This document shows, piece by piece, positions 34,344-43,381 of a stretch of 53,080 bases of DNA; the first letter of the stretch is position 1; the number at the start of each line of letters is the position of its first letter. The translations under genes were made by a program, and so were the position numbers. The stretch is taken from contig NZ_JAAMQJ010000038.1 of NCBI RefSeq assembly GCF_013523125.1, forward strand, positions 1-53,080, written 5' to 3'. Below the pieces are notes generated by a model, which was not told the DNA's origin, made no database searches, and worked only from the letters and a program-made list of their open reading frames with translations. This stretch comes from Pseudomonas entomophila. GTDB lineage: Bacteria > Pseudomonadota > Gammaproteobacteria > Pseudomonadales > Pseudomonadaceae.

Positions 34344-35329
34344 TGAAAGCCGCGCATCCCGAACCAGCAGCAGCGACTGGCCAGCATCCCGGTGAGCGCC
34401 TGCGTCAGGCCCGCGAAAGCCGTGGCTGGACCCAGGCTGAAGTGGCCAGCAAGCTCAATCTGACCGTCAGCTCGCTGAACCATCTCGAGACGGGCGCCTT
34501 CGATCGGCTGCCCGGACACACCTTCGCCCGCGGTTACATCCGCGCCTACGCGAAATTGCTCGACCTGGACCAGGCCCCCCTGGTCGATGCCTTCGATCAA
34601 CACACGGGCACCCATGCCAAGGGCAGCGACGTGCACTCGCTGGGCCGTATCGAAGAACCCATGCGCCTGTCCCACAACATCCTGCGTGGCGTCAGCCTGG
34701 TGCTGTTGCTGGCCGTGGTGGGCGGCGGGTTCGCCTGGTGGCAGGACCAGGGCGGCACGCGCAAGGACGCGGGTAACCTGGCCATGGAGCACGTCGAGGT
34801 CGAAAGCGCCGACGGCACCACCCAGATCCATCCGCTGGACGAGCCTGAAGACCAGGCCGTCGCCGCAGGCGAGCAACCCGAGTCGGCCCCCCTGGCCCTG
34901 CCGCAGGCGAGCAATGACGCCGCAGCCGAGGCGCCCGCGCCGTCCCAAGGCACTGCGCCGGTCACGACCTCGAACGTGCCGACGACCGTCAGCACCGCAC
35001 CGGCCGCGTCCAGCGTGACGCCGCCAGCGGCGACGGCCCAGCCAACCCCGACGACGGCCGCGCCCCCTGCTGCCGCGCCGGTGGCCGGCCAGGGCCAGCT
35101 GGCCATCGATTTCTCCGCCGACTGCTGGACCCAGGTCACCGATGCCACCGGCAAGGTGCTGTCCAGTGGCGTCAAGCGCAAGGGCGATCGCCTCGAGCTG
35201 TCCGGCAAGCCGCCGCTCGCGGTGCGCCTGGGCTTCGCGCGCGGCGCCCAGGTTTCCTATAACGGCCAGGCGGTCGATACCGCACCGTTCACCAGCGGCC
35301 AGACCGCTCGCCTCAAGTTGGGACAGTAA
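34340..35329 (+). CDS. rodZ: Cytoskeletal protein RodZ
   Basis: 329 residues. A bitopic membrane protein that couples MreB to the elongation machinery. It has a helix-turn-helix domain at about 15-85 (GERLRQARESRGWTQAEVAS), a transmembrane helix near 118-135, a Pro/Ala/Thr-rich periplasmic linker (about 180-250) and a C-terminal DUF4115 beta domain. The linker is low-complexity and likely to vary between strains. It overlaps pilW by 4 bp and precedes ispG by 3 bp. Confidence 0.93.
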   Translation: MMKAAHPEPAAATGQHPGERLRQARESRGWTQAEVASKLNLTVSSLNHLETGAFDRLPGHTFARGYIRAYAKLLDLDQAPLVDAFDQHTGTHAKGSDVHSLGRIEEPMRLSHNILRGVSLVLLLAVVGGGFAWWQDQGGTRKDAGNLAMEHVEVESADGTTQIHPLDEPEDQAVAAGEQPESAPLALPQASNDAAAEAPAPSQGTAPVTTSNVPTTVSTAPAASSVTPPAATAQPTPTTAAPPAAAPVAGQGQLAIDFSADCWTQVTDATGKVLSSGVKRKGDRLELSGKPPLAVRLGFARGAQVSYNGQAVDTAPFTSGQTARLKLGQ

Positions 35330-35332
35330 TTC

Positions 35333-36442
35333 ATGCACGGTGAATCTCCGATCAAGCGCCGCGAATCCCGGAAGATCTGGGTAGGCAAGGTGCCCGTGGG
35401 CGGCGATGCGCCCATCGCGGTGCAGAGCATGACCAACACCGACACCAACGACGTCGACGCCACCGTGGCGCAGATCACGCGCCTGGTCGATGCCGGCGTC
35501 GACATCGTGCGGGTCTCGGTGCCGGACATGGACGCCGCCGAGGCGTTCGGCCGCATCAAGCAGCGGGTCTCGGTGCCCCTGGTCGCCGACATTCATTTCG
35601 ACTACCGCATCGCTTTGCGTGTGGCCGAGCTGGGTGTCGACTGCCTGCGCATCAATCCCGGCAACATCGGCCGTGAAGATCGCGTTCGCGCGGTGGTCGA
35701 CGCCGCCCGCGACCGGGGTATCCCGATCCGCATCGGCGTCAACGCCGGTTCCCTGGAAAAAGACCTGCAGAAGAAGTACGGCGAGCCCACGCCCGCAGCC
35801 CTGGTCGAATCGGCCCTGCGCCATGTCGAGCACCTGGACCGGCTGGATTTCCAGGACTTCAAGGTCAGCGTCAAGGCCTCCGACGTGTTCATGGCCGTCG
35901 ACGCCTACCGTCAACTGGCCCGACAGATCGTCCAGCCCCTGCACCTGGGCATCACCGAGGCCGGTGGACTGCGCTCGGGGACGGTGAAATCGGCGGTCGG
36001 TCTCGGTATGCTGCTGGCCGAAGGCATCGGCGATACCATCCGGATCTCGCTGGCGGCCGATCCGGTGGAAGAGGTGAAGGTCGGTTACGACATCCTCAAG
36101 TCGTTGCGGCTGCGCTCGCGTGGCATCAACTTCATCGCCTGCCCGAGCTGCTCGCGGCAGAACTTCGACGTGGTCAAGACCATGAACGACCTGGAAGGCC
36201 GGCTCGAAGACCTGCTGGTGCCGCTGGACGTGGCCGTGATCGGCTGCGTGGTCAACGGCCCAGGCGAAGCGAAGGAAGCCCACGTGGGGCTGACCGGCGG
36301 CACGCCGAACCTGATCTACATCGACGGCAAACCGTCGCAGAAACTCACCAATGACAACCTGGTGGACGAGCTGGAAAAGCTCATCCGCCAGAAAGCGGCC
36401 GAAAAGGCCGAGGCCGACGCGGCATTGATCGCCCGAGGCTGA
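35333..36442 (+). CDS. ispG: 4-hydroxy-3-methylbut-2-enyl diphosphate synthase IspG
   Basis: 369 residues. The [4Fe-4S] enzyme of the MEP isoprenoid pathway converting MEcPP to HMBPP. Conserved blocks are VQSMTNTDTNDVDATVAQI, HFDYRIALRVAELG, and the cluster cysteines in IACPSCSRQNFDV and GCVVNGPGEAKEAHVG. A client of the isc system encoded upstream. Confidence 0.97.
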   Translation: MHGESPIKRRESRKIWVGKVPVGGDAPIAVQSMTNTDTNDVDATVAQITRLVDAGVDIVRVSVPDMDAAEAFGRIKQRVSVPLVADIHFDYRIALRVAELGVDCLRINPGNIGREDRVRAVVDAARDRGIPIRIGVNAGSLEKDLQKKYGEPTPAALVESALRHVEHLDRLDFQDFKVSVKASDVFMAVDAYRQLARQIVQPLHLGITEAGGLRSGTVKSAVGLGMLLAEGIGDTIRISLAADPVEEVKVGYDILKSLRLRSRGINFIACPSCSRQNFDVVKTMNDLEGRLEDLLVPLDVAVIGCVVNGPGEAKEAHVGLTGGTPNLIYIDGKPSQKLTNDNLVDELEKLIRQKAAEKAEADAALIARG

Positions 36443-36466
36443 CCGACAGATGCGTAAGGATCTTCC

Positions 36467-37756
36467 GTGAGCAAATCGCTGCAAGCCATTCGTGGCATGA
36501 ACGACATCCTGCCCGAGCAGTCGCCGCTGTGGCGCTATTTCGAAGGCACCGTGGCCGGCCTGCTGGACACCTATGGCTACAGCCAGATCCGCACGCCGAT
36601 CGTCGAGTTCACCGAGCTGTTCAAGCGCTCGATCGGTGAAGTGACCGACATCGTCGAGAAAGAGATGTACACCTTCGAGGACCGCAACGGCGATTCGCTG
36701 ACGCTGCGCCCCGAAGGCACCGCGGCCTGCGTGCGGGCCGTGCTCGAGCATGGCATCACCGGCAATGGCCAGGTGCAGAAGCTCTGGTACATCGGCCAGA
36801 TGTTCCGCCACGAGCGCCCCCAGAAAGGCCGCTACCGTCAGTTCCACCAGATCGGTGTCGAGGTGTTCAACCTCGATGGGCCGGACATCGACGCCGAGCT
36901 GATCATGCTCACCTGGCGCCTGTGGGGCCTGCTCGGCATCCGTGACGCGGTCACCCTGGAGCTCAACAGCCTGGGCACCAGCGAGGCACGTGCCCGCTAC
37001 CGTGACGCGCTGGTCGAGTTCCTGTCCGCACGCCTGGATCAGCTCGACGAAGACAGCCAGCGCCGCCTCAAGAGCAACCCGCTGCGCATCCTCGACAGCA
37101 AGGATGCCGGCACCCAGGCCGTGCTGGTCGATGCGCCGAAGCTCGAGGATCACCTCGACGAGGAATCGCGCCTGCATTTCGAGGGCCTGAAGGCGCGCCT
37201 GGACGCGGCGGGCATTCCGTTCCGCCTCAACACCAAGCTGGTGCGCGGCCTGGACTACTACAGCAAGACGGTGTTCGAGTGGGTGACCGACAAGCTCGGT
37301 GCCCAGGGCACGGTCTGTGCCGGTGGCCGTTACGATGGGCTGGTCGAGCAGATGGGCGGCAAGCCGACCACGGGCGTCGGTTTCGCCATGGGCATCGAAC
37401 GCCTCATCCTGCTGCTCGAGACCCTGGGCCAGGTGCCAGACTCGATCAGCCGTCAGGTCGACGTCTACCTGTGCGCCTTTGGCGAGCAGGCGGAGCTGGC
37501 GGCTTTGCGCCTGAGCGAAGGGTTGCGTGACCGTCTGCCGGGGCTGCGCCTGCAGGTCAACGCCGGGGGCGGCAGCTTCAAGAGCCAATTCAAGAAAGCC
37601 GACAAGAGCGGCGCGCTGTACGCGCTGATCATGGGCGACGACGAGCTGGCTGCCCAGCAGGTGGGCTTCAAGCCGCTGCGTGGCCAGGGTGAACAACAGA
37701 ACATTGCCTGGGATGCCCTGGCCGGGCATCTGGATGCCGCTCTCGCCCAGGCGTGA
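36467..37756 (+). CDS. hisS: Histidyl-tRNA synthetase
   Basis: 429 residues from a GTG at 36467. A class II synthetase: motif 1 in the N-terminal region, motif 2 RHERPQKGRYRQFHQIG near 113, the histidine-specific LVRGLDYYSKTVFEW near 257, and motif 3 in GVGFAMGIERLILLL. The C-terminal anticodon-binding domain starts near 330. It lies 24 bp after ispG. Confidence 0.97.
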   Translation: MSKSLQAIRGMNDILPEQSPLWRYFEGTVAGLLDTYGYSQIRTPIVEFTELFKRSIGEVTDIVEKEMYTFEDRNGDSLTLRPEGTAACVRAVLEHGITGNGQVQKLWYIGQMFRHERPQKGRYRQFHQIGVEVFNLDGPDIDAELIMLTWRLWGLLGIRDAVTLELNSLGTSEARARYRDALVEFLSARLDQLDEDSQRRLKSNPLRILDSKDAGTQAVLVDAPKLEDHLDEESRLHFEGLKARLDAAGIPFRLNTKLVRGLDYYSKTVFEWVTDKLGAQGTVCAGGRYDGLVEQMGGKPTTGVGFAMGIERLILLLETLGQVPDSISRQVDVYLCAFGEQAELAALRLSEGLRDRLPGLRLQVNAGGGSFKSQFKKADKSGALYALIMGDDELAAQQVGFKPLRGQGEQQNIAWDALAGHLDAALAQA

Positions 37757-37795
37757 AGCGGTCGAACAGCCGAATTGCTTAGAAGGAGTATTGGG

Positions 37796-38437
37796 GTGTC
37801 GAGTACCGATGATGACCAGATGGCCGAGGCCAAGGACTGGTGGAACCGTAACGGCAAGCCGCTGCTGACCGGCGCGCTGCTGGCCGCCGCCGTGGTGGTG
37901 GGCTGGCAGGCCTGGCACAAGTACCAGGCCAACCAGTCCCAGGGCGCGTCGGTCCTGTATCAGGCCCTGTTGGAAACCTCGCTGACGCCCAACGGCCAGC
38001 CGGACACCACCAAGGTCGCCGAGCTGTCCAGCACGCTGAAGAGCGAGTATGGCGGTACTGCCTACGCCCAGTACGGCAGCCTGTTCGTGGCCCGCGTGGC
38101 GGTGGACGACGGCAAGCTGGACGACGCCGCCGCCGAGCTCAAGGGCGTGCTGGACAAGCCGGCCAACGACACGCTCGGCGAGATTTCGCGCCAGCGCCTG
38201 GCTCGCGTGCTGGCCGCCCAGGACAAGGCCGAAGAAGGCCTGAAGCTGCTGGACGGTGATGCCGACAAGGCCTTCCTGGCCAGTCGCGAAGAACTGAAGG
38301 GCGATCTGCTGGTACAGCTGGGTCGTGCCGACGATGCCCATGGGGCCTACGAAAAAGCCAAGGCCGCGCTGTCGGATGACGCCGCGGTCGGTGGTCTGCA
38401 ACTGAAGCTGGATGACCTGGCCAAAGGGGACGCCTGA
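37796..38437 (+). CDS. yfgM: YfgM-family ancillary SecYEG translocon protein
   Basis: 213 residues from a GTG at 37796, with AAGGAG 7 nt upstream. An N-terminal cytoplasmic stretch, one transmembrane helix (about 22-40, PLLTGALLAAAVVVGWQAW) and a periplasmic TPR-like domain. In E. coli YfgM works with PpiD at the Sec translocon. It stands in its conserved place between hisS and bamB; bamB follows after 1 bp. Confidence 0.9.
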   Translation: MSSTDDDQMAEAKDWWNRNGKPLLTGALLAAAVVVGWQAWHKYQANQSQGASVLYQALLETSLTPNGQPDTTKVAELSSTLKSEYGGTAYAQYGSLFVARVAVDDGKLDDAAAELKGVLDKPANDTLGEISRQRLARVLAAQDKAEEGLKLLDGDADKAFLASREELKGDLLVQLGRADDAHGAYEKAKAALSDDAAVGGLQLKLDDLAKGDA

Positions 38438-38438
38438 C

Positions 38439-39581
38439 GTGATCGGTTGGAAACAAGCAGCAGTGCTGGCCCTTGCCGTTCTGGCAGCGGGTTGCAGCAG
38501 CAACAGCAAGAAGGAACTGCCACCGGCCGAGCTGACCCAGTTCACCGAAGAGGTTCACCTCACCAAGCTGTGGAGCCGTTCCATCGGCGACGGCCAGGGC
38601 GAGACCTACAACACGCTGGTGCCGGCCGTCGAAAACGACCGTATCTACGCCTCGGACGTCCACGGCGTGGTCATGGCCCTGAACCGTAGCAACGGCGACG
38701 TGCTCTGGAAGCAGGACCTGGACCTGCCGGTCTCGGGCGCCGTCGGCGTCGGCTATGGCCTGGTCATGCTCGGCACCCTCAAGGGCGAAGTGATCGCACT
38801 GGACGCCGACACCGGTGAAGAGCGCTGGCGCTCGCGGGTGACCAGCGAAGTGCTGGCACCGCCGGCGAACAACGGTGACGTGGTGGTGGTGCAGACCCAG
38901 GACGATCGTGTGATCGGCCTGGACGCCGCCACCGGCGATCGCCGCTGGATCTACGAAAGTACCCCTGCGGTGCTGACCCTGCGCGGCACCGGCGCGCCGA
39001 TCGTCACCAATCGCCTGGCGGTGGCTGGCCTGTCGACTGGCAAGGTGATCGCACTGGACACCCAGAACGGCGTACCGGTCTGGGAGGCGCGGGTCGCCGT
39101 GCCGCAAGGGCGTTCGGAGCTGGAGCGTGTGGTCGACATCGACGGCGGCCTGCTGCTGTCCGGTGGCGTGATCTACGTCAGCACCTACCAGGGCCGCGTC
39201 GCGGGCCTGGACCTGGAAACCGGCCGCTCGCTGTGGCAGCGCGATGCGTCGAGCTACGTCGGTGTGGCTCAAGGCTTCGGCAACGTCTACGTCAGCCAGG
39301 CCTCGGGCACCGTCGAAGGCATCGACGAGCGCTCGGCCAGTGCCCTGTGGAGCAACGAATCGCTGGCCCGTCGCCAGCTGTCGGCACCGGAGGTGTTCTC
39401 CAGCTACGTCGCCGTCGGTGACTTCGAAGGCTACCTGCACCTGCTCAGCCAGGTCGACGGTCGCTTCGTCGGCCGTGAGCGCGTCGACCGGGATGGCCTG
39501 CGTGCCCGCCCACTGGTCGTCGGCGACACGCTCTATGTGTTCGGCAACGGCGGCAAGCTCGAAGCGCTGACGATCCGCTGA
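38439..39581 (+). CDS. bamB: Outer-membrane protein assembly factor BamB
   Basis: 380 residues from a GTG at 38439. A lipoprotein of the beta-barrel assembly machine: the signal peptide ends in the lipobox VLAAGC (Cys near residue 19), then an eight-bladed PQQ-type propeller, seen as repeats such as VVMALNRSNGDVLWKQDL, VIALDADTGEERWRS and VIGLDAATGDRRWIY. It is probably cotranscribed from hisS-yfgM. A hairpin at 39640 separates it from der. Confidence 0.95.
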   Translation: MIGWKQAAVLALAVLAAGCSSNSKKELPPAELTQFTEEVHLTKLWSRSIGDGQGETYNTLVPAVENDRIYASDVHGVVMALNRSNGDVLWKQDLDLPVSGAVGVGYGLVMLGTLKGEVIALDADTGEERWRSRVTSEVLAPPANNGDVVVVQTQDDRVIGLDAATGDRRWIYESTPAVLTLRGTGAPIVTNRLAVAGLSTGKVIALDTQNGVPVWEARVAVPQGRSELERVVDIDGGLLLSGGVIYVSTYQGRVAGLDLETGRSLWQRDASSYVGVAQGFGNVYVSQASGTVEGIDERSASALWSNESLARRQLSAPEVFSSYVAVGDFEGYLHLLSQVDGRFVGRERVDRDGLRARPLVVGDTLYVFGNGGKLEALTIR

Positions 39582-39639
39582 CGCTATGCTTGAGGCCTTG
39601 CCGGCCTCGGGCGGGTACCTTGCGTACCGCATGAACTTC

Positions 39640-39670
39640 GGCCGCTGCCTTGCAGCGGCCTTTGCATTTT
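39640..39670 (+). terminator. Terminator-like hairpin between bamB and der
   Basis: GGCCGCTGC (39640-39648) and GCAGCGGCC (39652-39660) form a 9-bp GC stem with a 3-nt loop, followed by TTTGCATTTT. It lies 58 bp after the bamB stop and 28 bp before the der ATG, so some readthrough or a separate der promoter is likely. Confidence 0.7.
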
Positions 39671-39697
39671 CAAGAATTCACGTATTTGGAGAGCCTC

Positions 39698-41161
39698 ATG
39701 GTTCCCGTTATCGCCCTGGTGGGTCGGCCGAACGTCGGCAAATCCACGATGTTCAACCGCTTGACCAAGACCCGCGACGCCATCGTCGGCGACTTGTCGG
39801 GCCTGACCCGCGACCGCCAGTATGGCGAGGCGCAGTGGCAAGGCCGCACGTTCATCCTGATCGACACCGGCGGTATCACCGGTGACGAGGTCGGCATGGA
39901 CGAGAAGATGGCCGAGCAGTCCCTGATGGCCATCGAAGAGGCCGACTACGTCCTGTTCCTGGTCGACGCCCGTGCCGGCATGACCGCCGCCGACCAGATG
40001 ATCGCCGAGCACCTGCGCAAGCGGAACAAGCAGGCGATCCTGGTCGCCAACAAGATCGACAACATCGACCCGGACACGGCCCGCGCCGAGTTCGCGCCGA
40101 TGGGCATGGGCAATGCGATCCCGGTGGCCGGCTCCCAGGGCCGCGGCATCAATGCGCTGATGGAATCGGTGCTGGGCCACCTGCCACGTGACCAGGAAGA
40201 CGACGCGCTGGAGCAGGACGTCGCTGAAGGCGAAGAGGCCGCGCGCATTCCAGGGCCGAGCGAGAAGGATGGCATCAAGATCGCCATCATCGGTCGGCCC
40301 AACGTCGGCAAGTCGACCCTGGTCAACCGCATGCTCGGTGAAGAGCGCGTGGTGGTCTACGACCAGCCCGGCACCACCCGTGACAGCATCTACATCCCGT
40401 TCGAGCGTGACGAAGAGAAGTACACGCTGATCGACACCGCCGGGGTGCGCAAGCGCGGCAAGATCCACGAGGAAGTCGAGAAGTTCTCGGTGGTCAAGAC
40501 GCTGCAGGCGATCAAGGACGCCAACGTGGTGATCTTCGTCATGGACGCCCGCGAAGGCGTGGTCGACCATGACCTGAACCTGCTGGGCTTCGCCCTGGAA
40601 GCCGGCCGCGCCATCGTCATCGCCCTGAACAAGTGGGACGGCATGGCGCCGGGCGAGCGCGACTACGTGAAGACCGAGCTGGAGCGCCGGCTGTTCTTCG
40701 TCGACTTCGCCGACATCCACTTCATCTCGGCGCTGCACGGCACCGGCGTCGGCCACCTGTACAAGTCGGTCCAGGCCTCGTTCAAGTCGGCGGTGACCCG
40801 CTGGCCGACCAGCCGCCTGACCCAGATCCTCGAAGACGCCGTGAGCGAGCACCAGCCCCCGCTGGTCAACGGTCGCCGCATCAAGCTGCGCTATGCCCAC
40901 CTGGGCGGCGCCAACCCGCCGATCATCGTGATCCACGGCAACCAGGTCGAGAAGGTGCCGCGCTCCTACTCGCGCTACCTGGAGAACACCTATCGCCGCG
41001 TGCTGCGCCTGGTCGGTACGCCGATCCGCATCGAGTACAAGGGCGGTGAGAACCCCTACGAGGGCAACAAGAACACCCTGACCGATCGCCAGGTCAACAA
41101 GAAGCGCCGCCTGATGTCTCACCACAAGAAGGCGGAGAAGAAGCGCAAGGACAAGCGGTAA
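39698..41161 (+). CDS. der: Ribosome-assembly GTPase Der (EngA)
   Basis: 487 residues from the ATG at 39698, with TTGGAGAG upstream. It has two tandem GTPase domains, needed for 50S subunit maturation. The first has GRPNVGKSTMFNRL near 8 and DTGG; the second GRPNVGKSTLVNRM near 200, DTAGV and NKWD. The KH-like domain and basic tail HHKKAEKKRKDKR follow. A repeat element begins 9 bp after its stop. Confidence 0.97.
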   Translation: MVPVIALVGRPNVGKSTMFNRLTKTRDAIVGDLSGLTRDRQYGEAQWQGRTFILIDTGGITGDEVGMDEKMAEQSLMAIEEADYVLFLVDARAGMTAADQMIAEHLRKRNKQAILVANKIDNIDPDTARAEFAPMGMGNAIPVAGSQGRGINALMESVLGHLPRDQEDDALEQDVAEGEEAARIPGPSEKDGIKIAIIGRPNVGKSTLVNRMLGEERVVVYDQPGTTRDSIYIPFERDEEKYTLIDTAGVRKRGKIHEEVEKFSVVKTLQAIKDANVVIFVMDAREGVVDHDLNLLGFALEAGRAIVIALNKWDGMAPGERDYVKTELERRLFFVDFADIHFISALHGTGVGHLYKSVQASFKSAVTRWPTSRLTQILEDAVSEHQPPLVNGRRIKLRYAHLGGANPPIIVIHGNQVEKVPRSYSRYLENTYRRVLRLVGTPIRIEYKGGENPYEGNKNTLTDRQVNKKRRLMSHHKKAEKKRKDKR

Positions 41162-41170
41162 GCGCAGCGG

Positions 41171-41350
<180 letters not shown>

Positions 41351-41383
41351 GCCGCCGCCCCATCGGATCCCACGGAGCGCCCC

Positions 41384-42532
41384 ATGATCGACAGCAAGCT
41401 GCCGGACGTCGGCATGACCATCTTCACCCGCATGTCGCAGCTGGCGGCCGAGACCGGGGCGCTGAACCTGTCCCAGGGGTTCCCGGATTTCGACGGGCCC
41501 CAGGGCCTGCTCGAGGCCGTGGGGCGGCACGTGCTTGCCGGGCACAATCAATATGCGCCCATGGCCGGATTGCCGGCGTTGCGCGAGCAGGTGGCGCTCA
41601 AGATCGCGTCGCTGTATGGCGCCCTCGTGGACCCCGAGCAGGACGTGACCATCACGCCCGGGGCGACCGAGGCCATCTTCTGTGCCATTCACGCCGTGGT
41701 GCGCCCGGGCGACGAGGTGATCGTCTTCGACCCGTGCTACGACAGCTATGACCCGGCGGTGCGTCTGGCCGGCGGGCGGTGCATCCATGTGCCGTTGGAC
41801 GGTCGCGATTTTCGCATCGACTGGCAGCGCCTGAGCGATGCCCTCAGTCCCCGCACGCGCATGATCGTGATCAACTCGCCGCACAACCCCAGCGGCGCGC
41901 TGCTCACGGCGCAAGATCTCGACCAGCTGGCAGCCCTCATCGAGGGGCGCGACATCCTGCTGCTCAGCGATGAAGTCTACGAGCACCTGGTCTACGACGG
42001 AGTGCAGCACGCCAGCGTCCTGGCCCATGCGGCCCTGAGGTCGCGTGCCTTCGTGGTCAGCTCGTTCGGCAAGACCTATCACGTGACCGGATGGAAGACC
42101 GGCTACGTGGTAGCGCCTGCGCGGCTGTCGGCCGAACTGCGCAAGGTGCACCAGTACGTCAACTTCTGTGGTGTCACCCCGTTGCAGCATGCCCTGGCCG
42201 ATTTCATGGCGCAGGATCCAGGGCATGTGGAGCGTCTGCCGGCGTTCTACCAGGCCAAGCGCGACCTGCTCTGTGGTCTGCTGGCGTCGTCACGGTTCAC
42301 GTTCGCACCCGCCCAGGGCACCTACTTCCAGTTGGTCGACTACAGCGCCATCCGCCCGGACCTCGACGACACCGACATGGCGCTGTGGCTGACCCGTGAG
42401 CACGGTGTGGCGACCATCCCCATCTCGGTGTTCTACCAGCGACCGATCCCCGGGCAGCGCCTGGTGCGATTGTGCTTCGCCAAACGTGAGGAGACGCTGC
42501 GCCAGGCAGCGGAACGACTATGCGCGATCTGA
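41384..42532 (+). CDS. PLP-dependent (methionine/glutamine-type) aminotransferase
   Basis: 382 residues from the ATG at 41384, which has CACGGAG 6 nt upstream; the longer frame through the heptamer array is an artefact. Class I aminotransferase of the YbdL/kynurenine-aminotransferase type. Visible are LSQGFPDFDGP, NQYAPMAGLPALREQ, NSPHNPSGALL and the PLP lysine in SSFGKTYHVTGWK. The next gene is an omega-amidase; the pair fits methionine salvage or glutamine-transaminase use, where 2-oxo-4-methylthiobutanoate is aminated. Substrate is inferred from family and neighbour. Confidence 0.9.
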   Translation: MIDSKLPDVGMTIFTRMSQLAAETGALNLSQGFPDFDGPQGLLEAVGRHVLAGHNQYAPMAGLPALREQVALKIASLYGALVDPEQDVTITPGATEAIFCAIHAVVRPGDEVIVFDPCYDSYDPAVRLAGGRCIHVPLDGRDFRIDWQRLSDALSPRTRMIVINSPHNPSGALLTAQDLDQLAALIEGRDILLLSDEVYEHLVYDGVQHASVLAHAALRSRAFVVSSFGKTYHVTGWKTGYVVAPARLSAELRKVHQYVNFCGVTPLQHALADFMAQDPGHVERLPAFYQAKRDLLCGLLASSRFTFAPAQGTYFQLVDYSAIRPDLDDTDMALWLTREHGVATIPISVFYQRPIPGQRLVRLCFAKREETLRQAAERLCAI

Positions 42533-43311
42533 ATGCATTGCCCGACCTGCACCTGGCCCTGGTCCAGACGCACCTGGCCTGGCACGACCCCCAGGCCAAC
42601 AAGGCCCACCTCGAGACGCTGCTGGCCCAGGTCGGCACGGTCGATCTGGTCATCCTGCCGGAGATGTTCACCACCGGCTTCACCATGCAGTCCCAGGCCC
42701 TGGCCGAGCCCGAACTGGGCCCGACCCACGCCTGGCTCAAGGCGCAGGCCGCGGCCGTAGGCGCGGTGGTCACCGGTAGCGTGATCGTCCGGGCCGAGGA
42801 TGGCAGCCACCGCAACCGACTGTTGTGGGCGCGTCCCGACGGCGAGGTGCTGCACTACGACAAGCGCCACCTGTTCCGCATGGCCGGTGAGCACGAGCAC
42901 TACACGCCGGGCGAACGTCAGGTGCAGTTCGAGCTCAACGGCTGGCGCATCCGCCCGCTGATCTGCTACGACCTGCGCTTCCCGGTGTGGAGTCGGGATG
43001 CCCGTGACACCGACCTGCTGCTGTATACCGCCAACTGGCCCGCCGCACGGCGTCAGCACTGGAATCGCCTGTTACCTGCCCGTGGCATCGAGAACCTCTG
43101 CTACGTCGCTGCGGTGAACCGGGTCGGCAGCGACGGCAAGGGGCTGGACTATGCAGGCGACAGCCAGGTGCTGGACTTCCATGGCGACCCCTTGCTCAAC
43201 GCAGGCGACGCCAACGGCGTGTTCAAGGCCACCTTGAGCGCGGCCGAGCTGGCGACGTACCGCCTGCGCTTCCCGGCCGACCTCGACGCCGACGCCTTCG
43301 TGCTGCGCTGA
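42520..43311 (+). CDS. Carbon-nitrogen hydrolase, omega-amidase type (YafV/Nit2)
   Basis: 263 residues. A nitrilase-superfamily enzyme expected to hydrolyse 2-oxoglutaramate-type amides made when glutamine donates its amino group. The catalytic triad is visible: Glu in ILPEMFTTGF, Lys in YDKRHLF and Cys in ICYDLRFPVW. It overlaps the aminotransferase by 13 bp, indicating translational coupling and shared function. A long hairpin follows at 43332. Confidence 0.92.
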   Translation: MRDLNALPDLHLALVQTHLAWHDPQANKAHLETLLAQVGTVDLVILPEMFTTGFTMQSQALAEPELGPTHAWLKAQAAAVGAVVTGSVIVRAEDGSHRNRLLWARPDGEVLHYDKRHLFRMAGEHEHYTPGERQVQFELNGWRIRPLICYDLRFPVWSRDARDTDLLLYTANWPAARRQHWNRLLPARGIENLCYVAAVNRVGSDGKGLDYAGDSQVLDFHGDPLLNAGDANGVFKATLSAAELATYRLRFPADLDADAFVLR

Positions 43312-43331
43312 CGACCGACACCCCGTCAGCC

Positions 43332-43373
43332 GCACAGGACCGAACCCTCGGGCATTCAGGGTTCGTCCTGTGC
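43332..43373. terminator. Hairpin between convergent genes
   Basis: GCACAGGAC plus GAACCCT (43332-43348) pair with AGGGTTC plus GTCCTGTGC, a 16-bp stem with one bulged C. It lies between the omega-amidase and the convergent PepSY-flavoreductase gene and probably terminates both, although there is no long T-run. Confidence 0.65.
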
Positions 43374-43381
43374 AGCGGGCG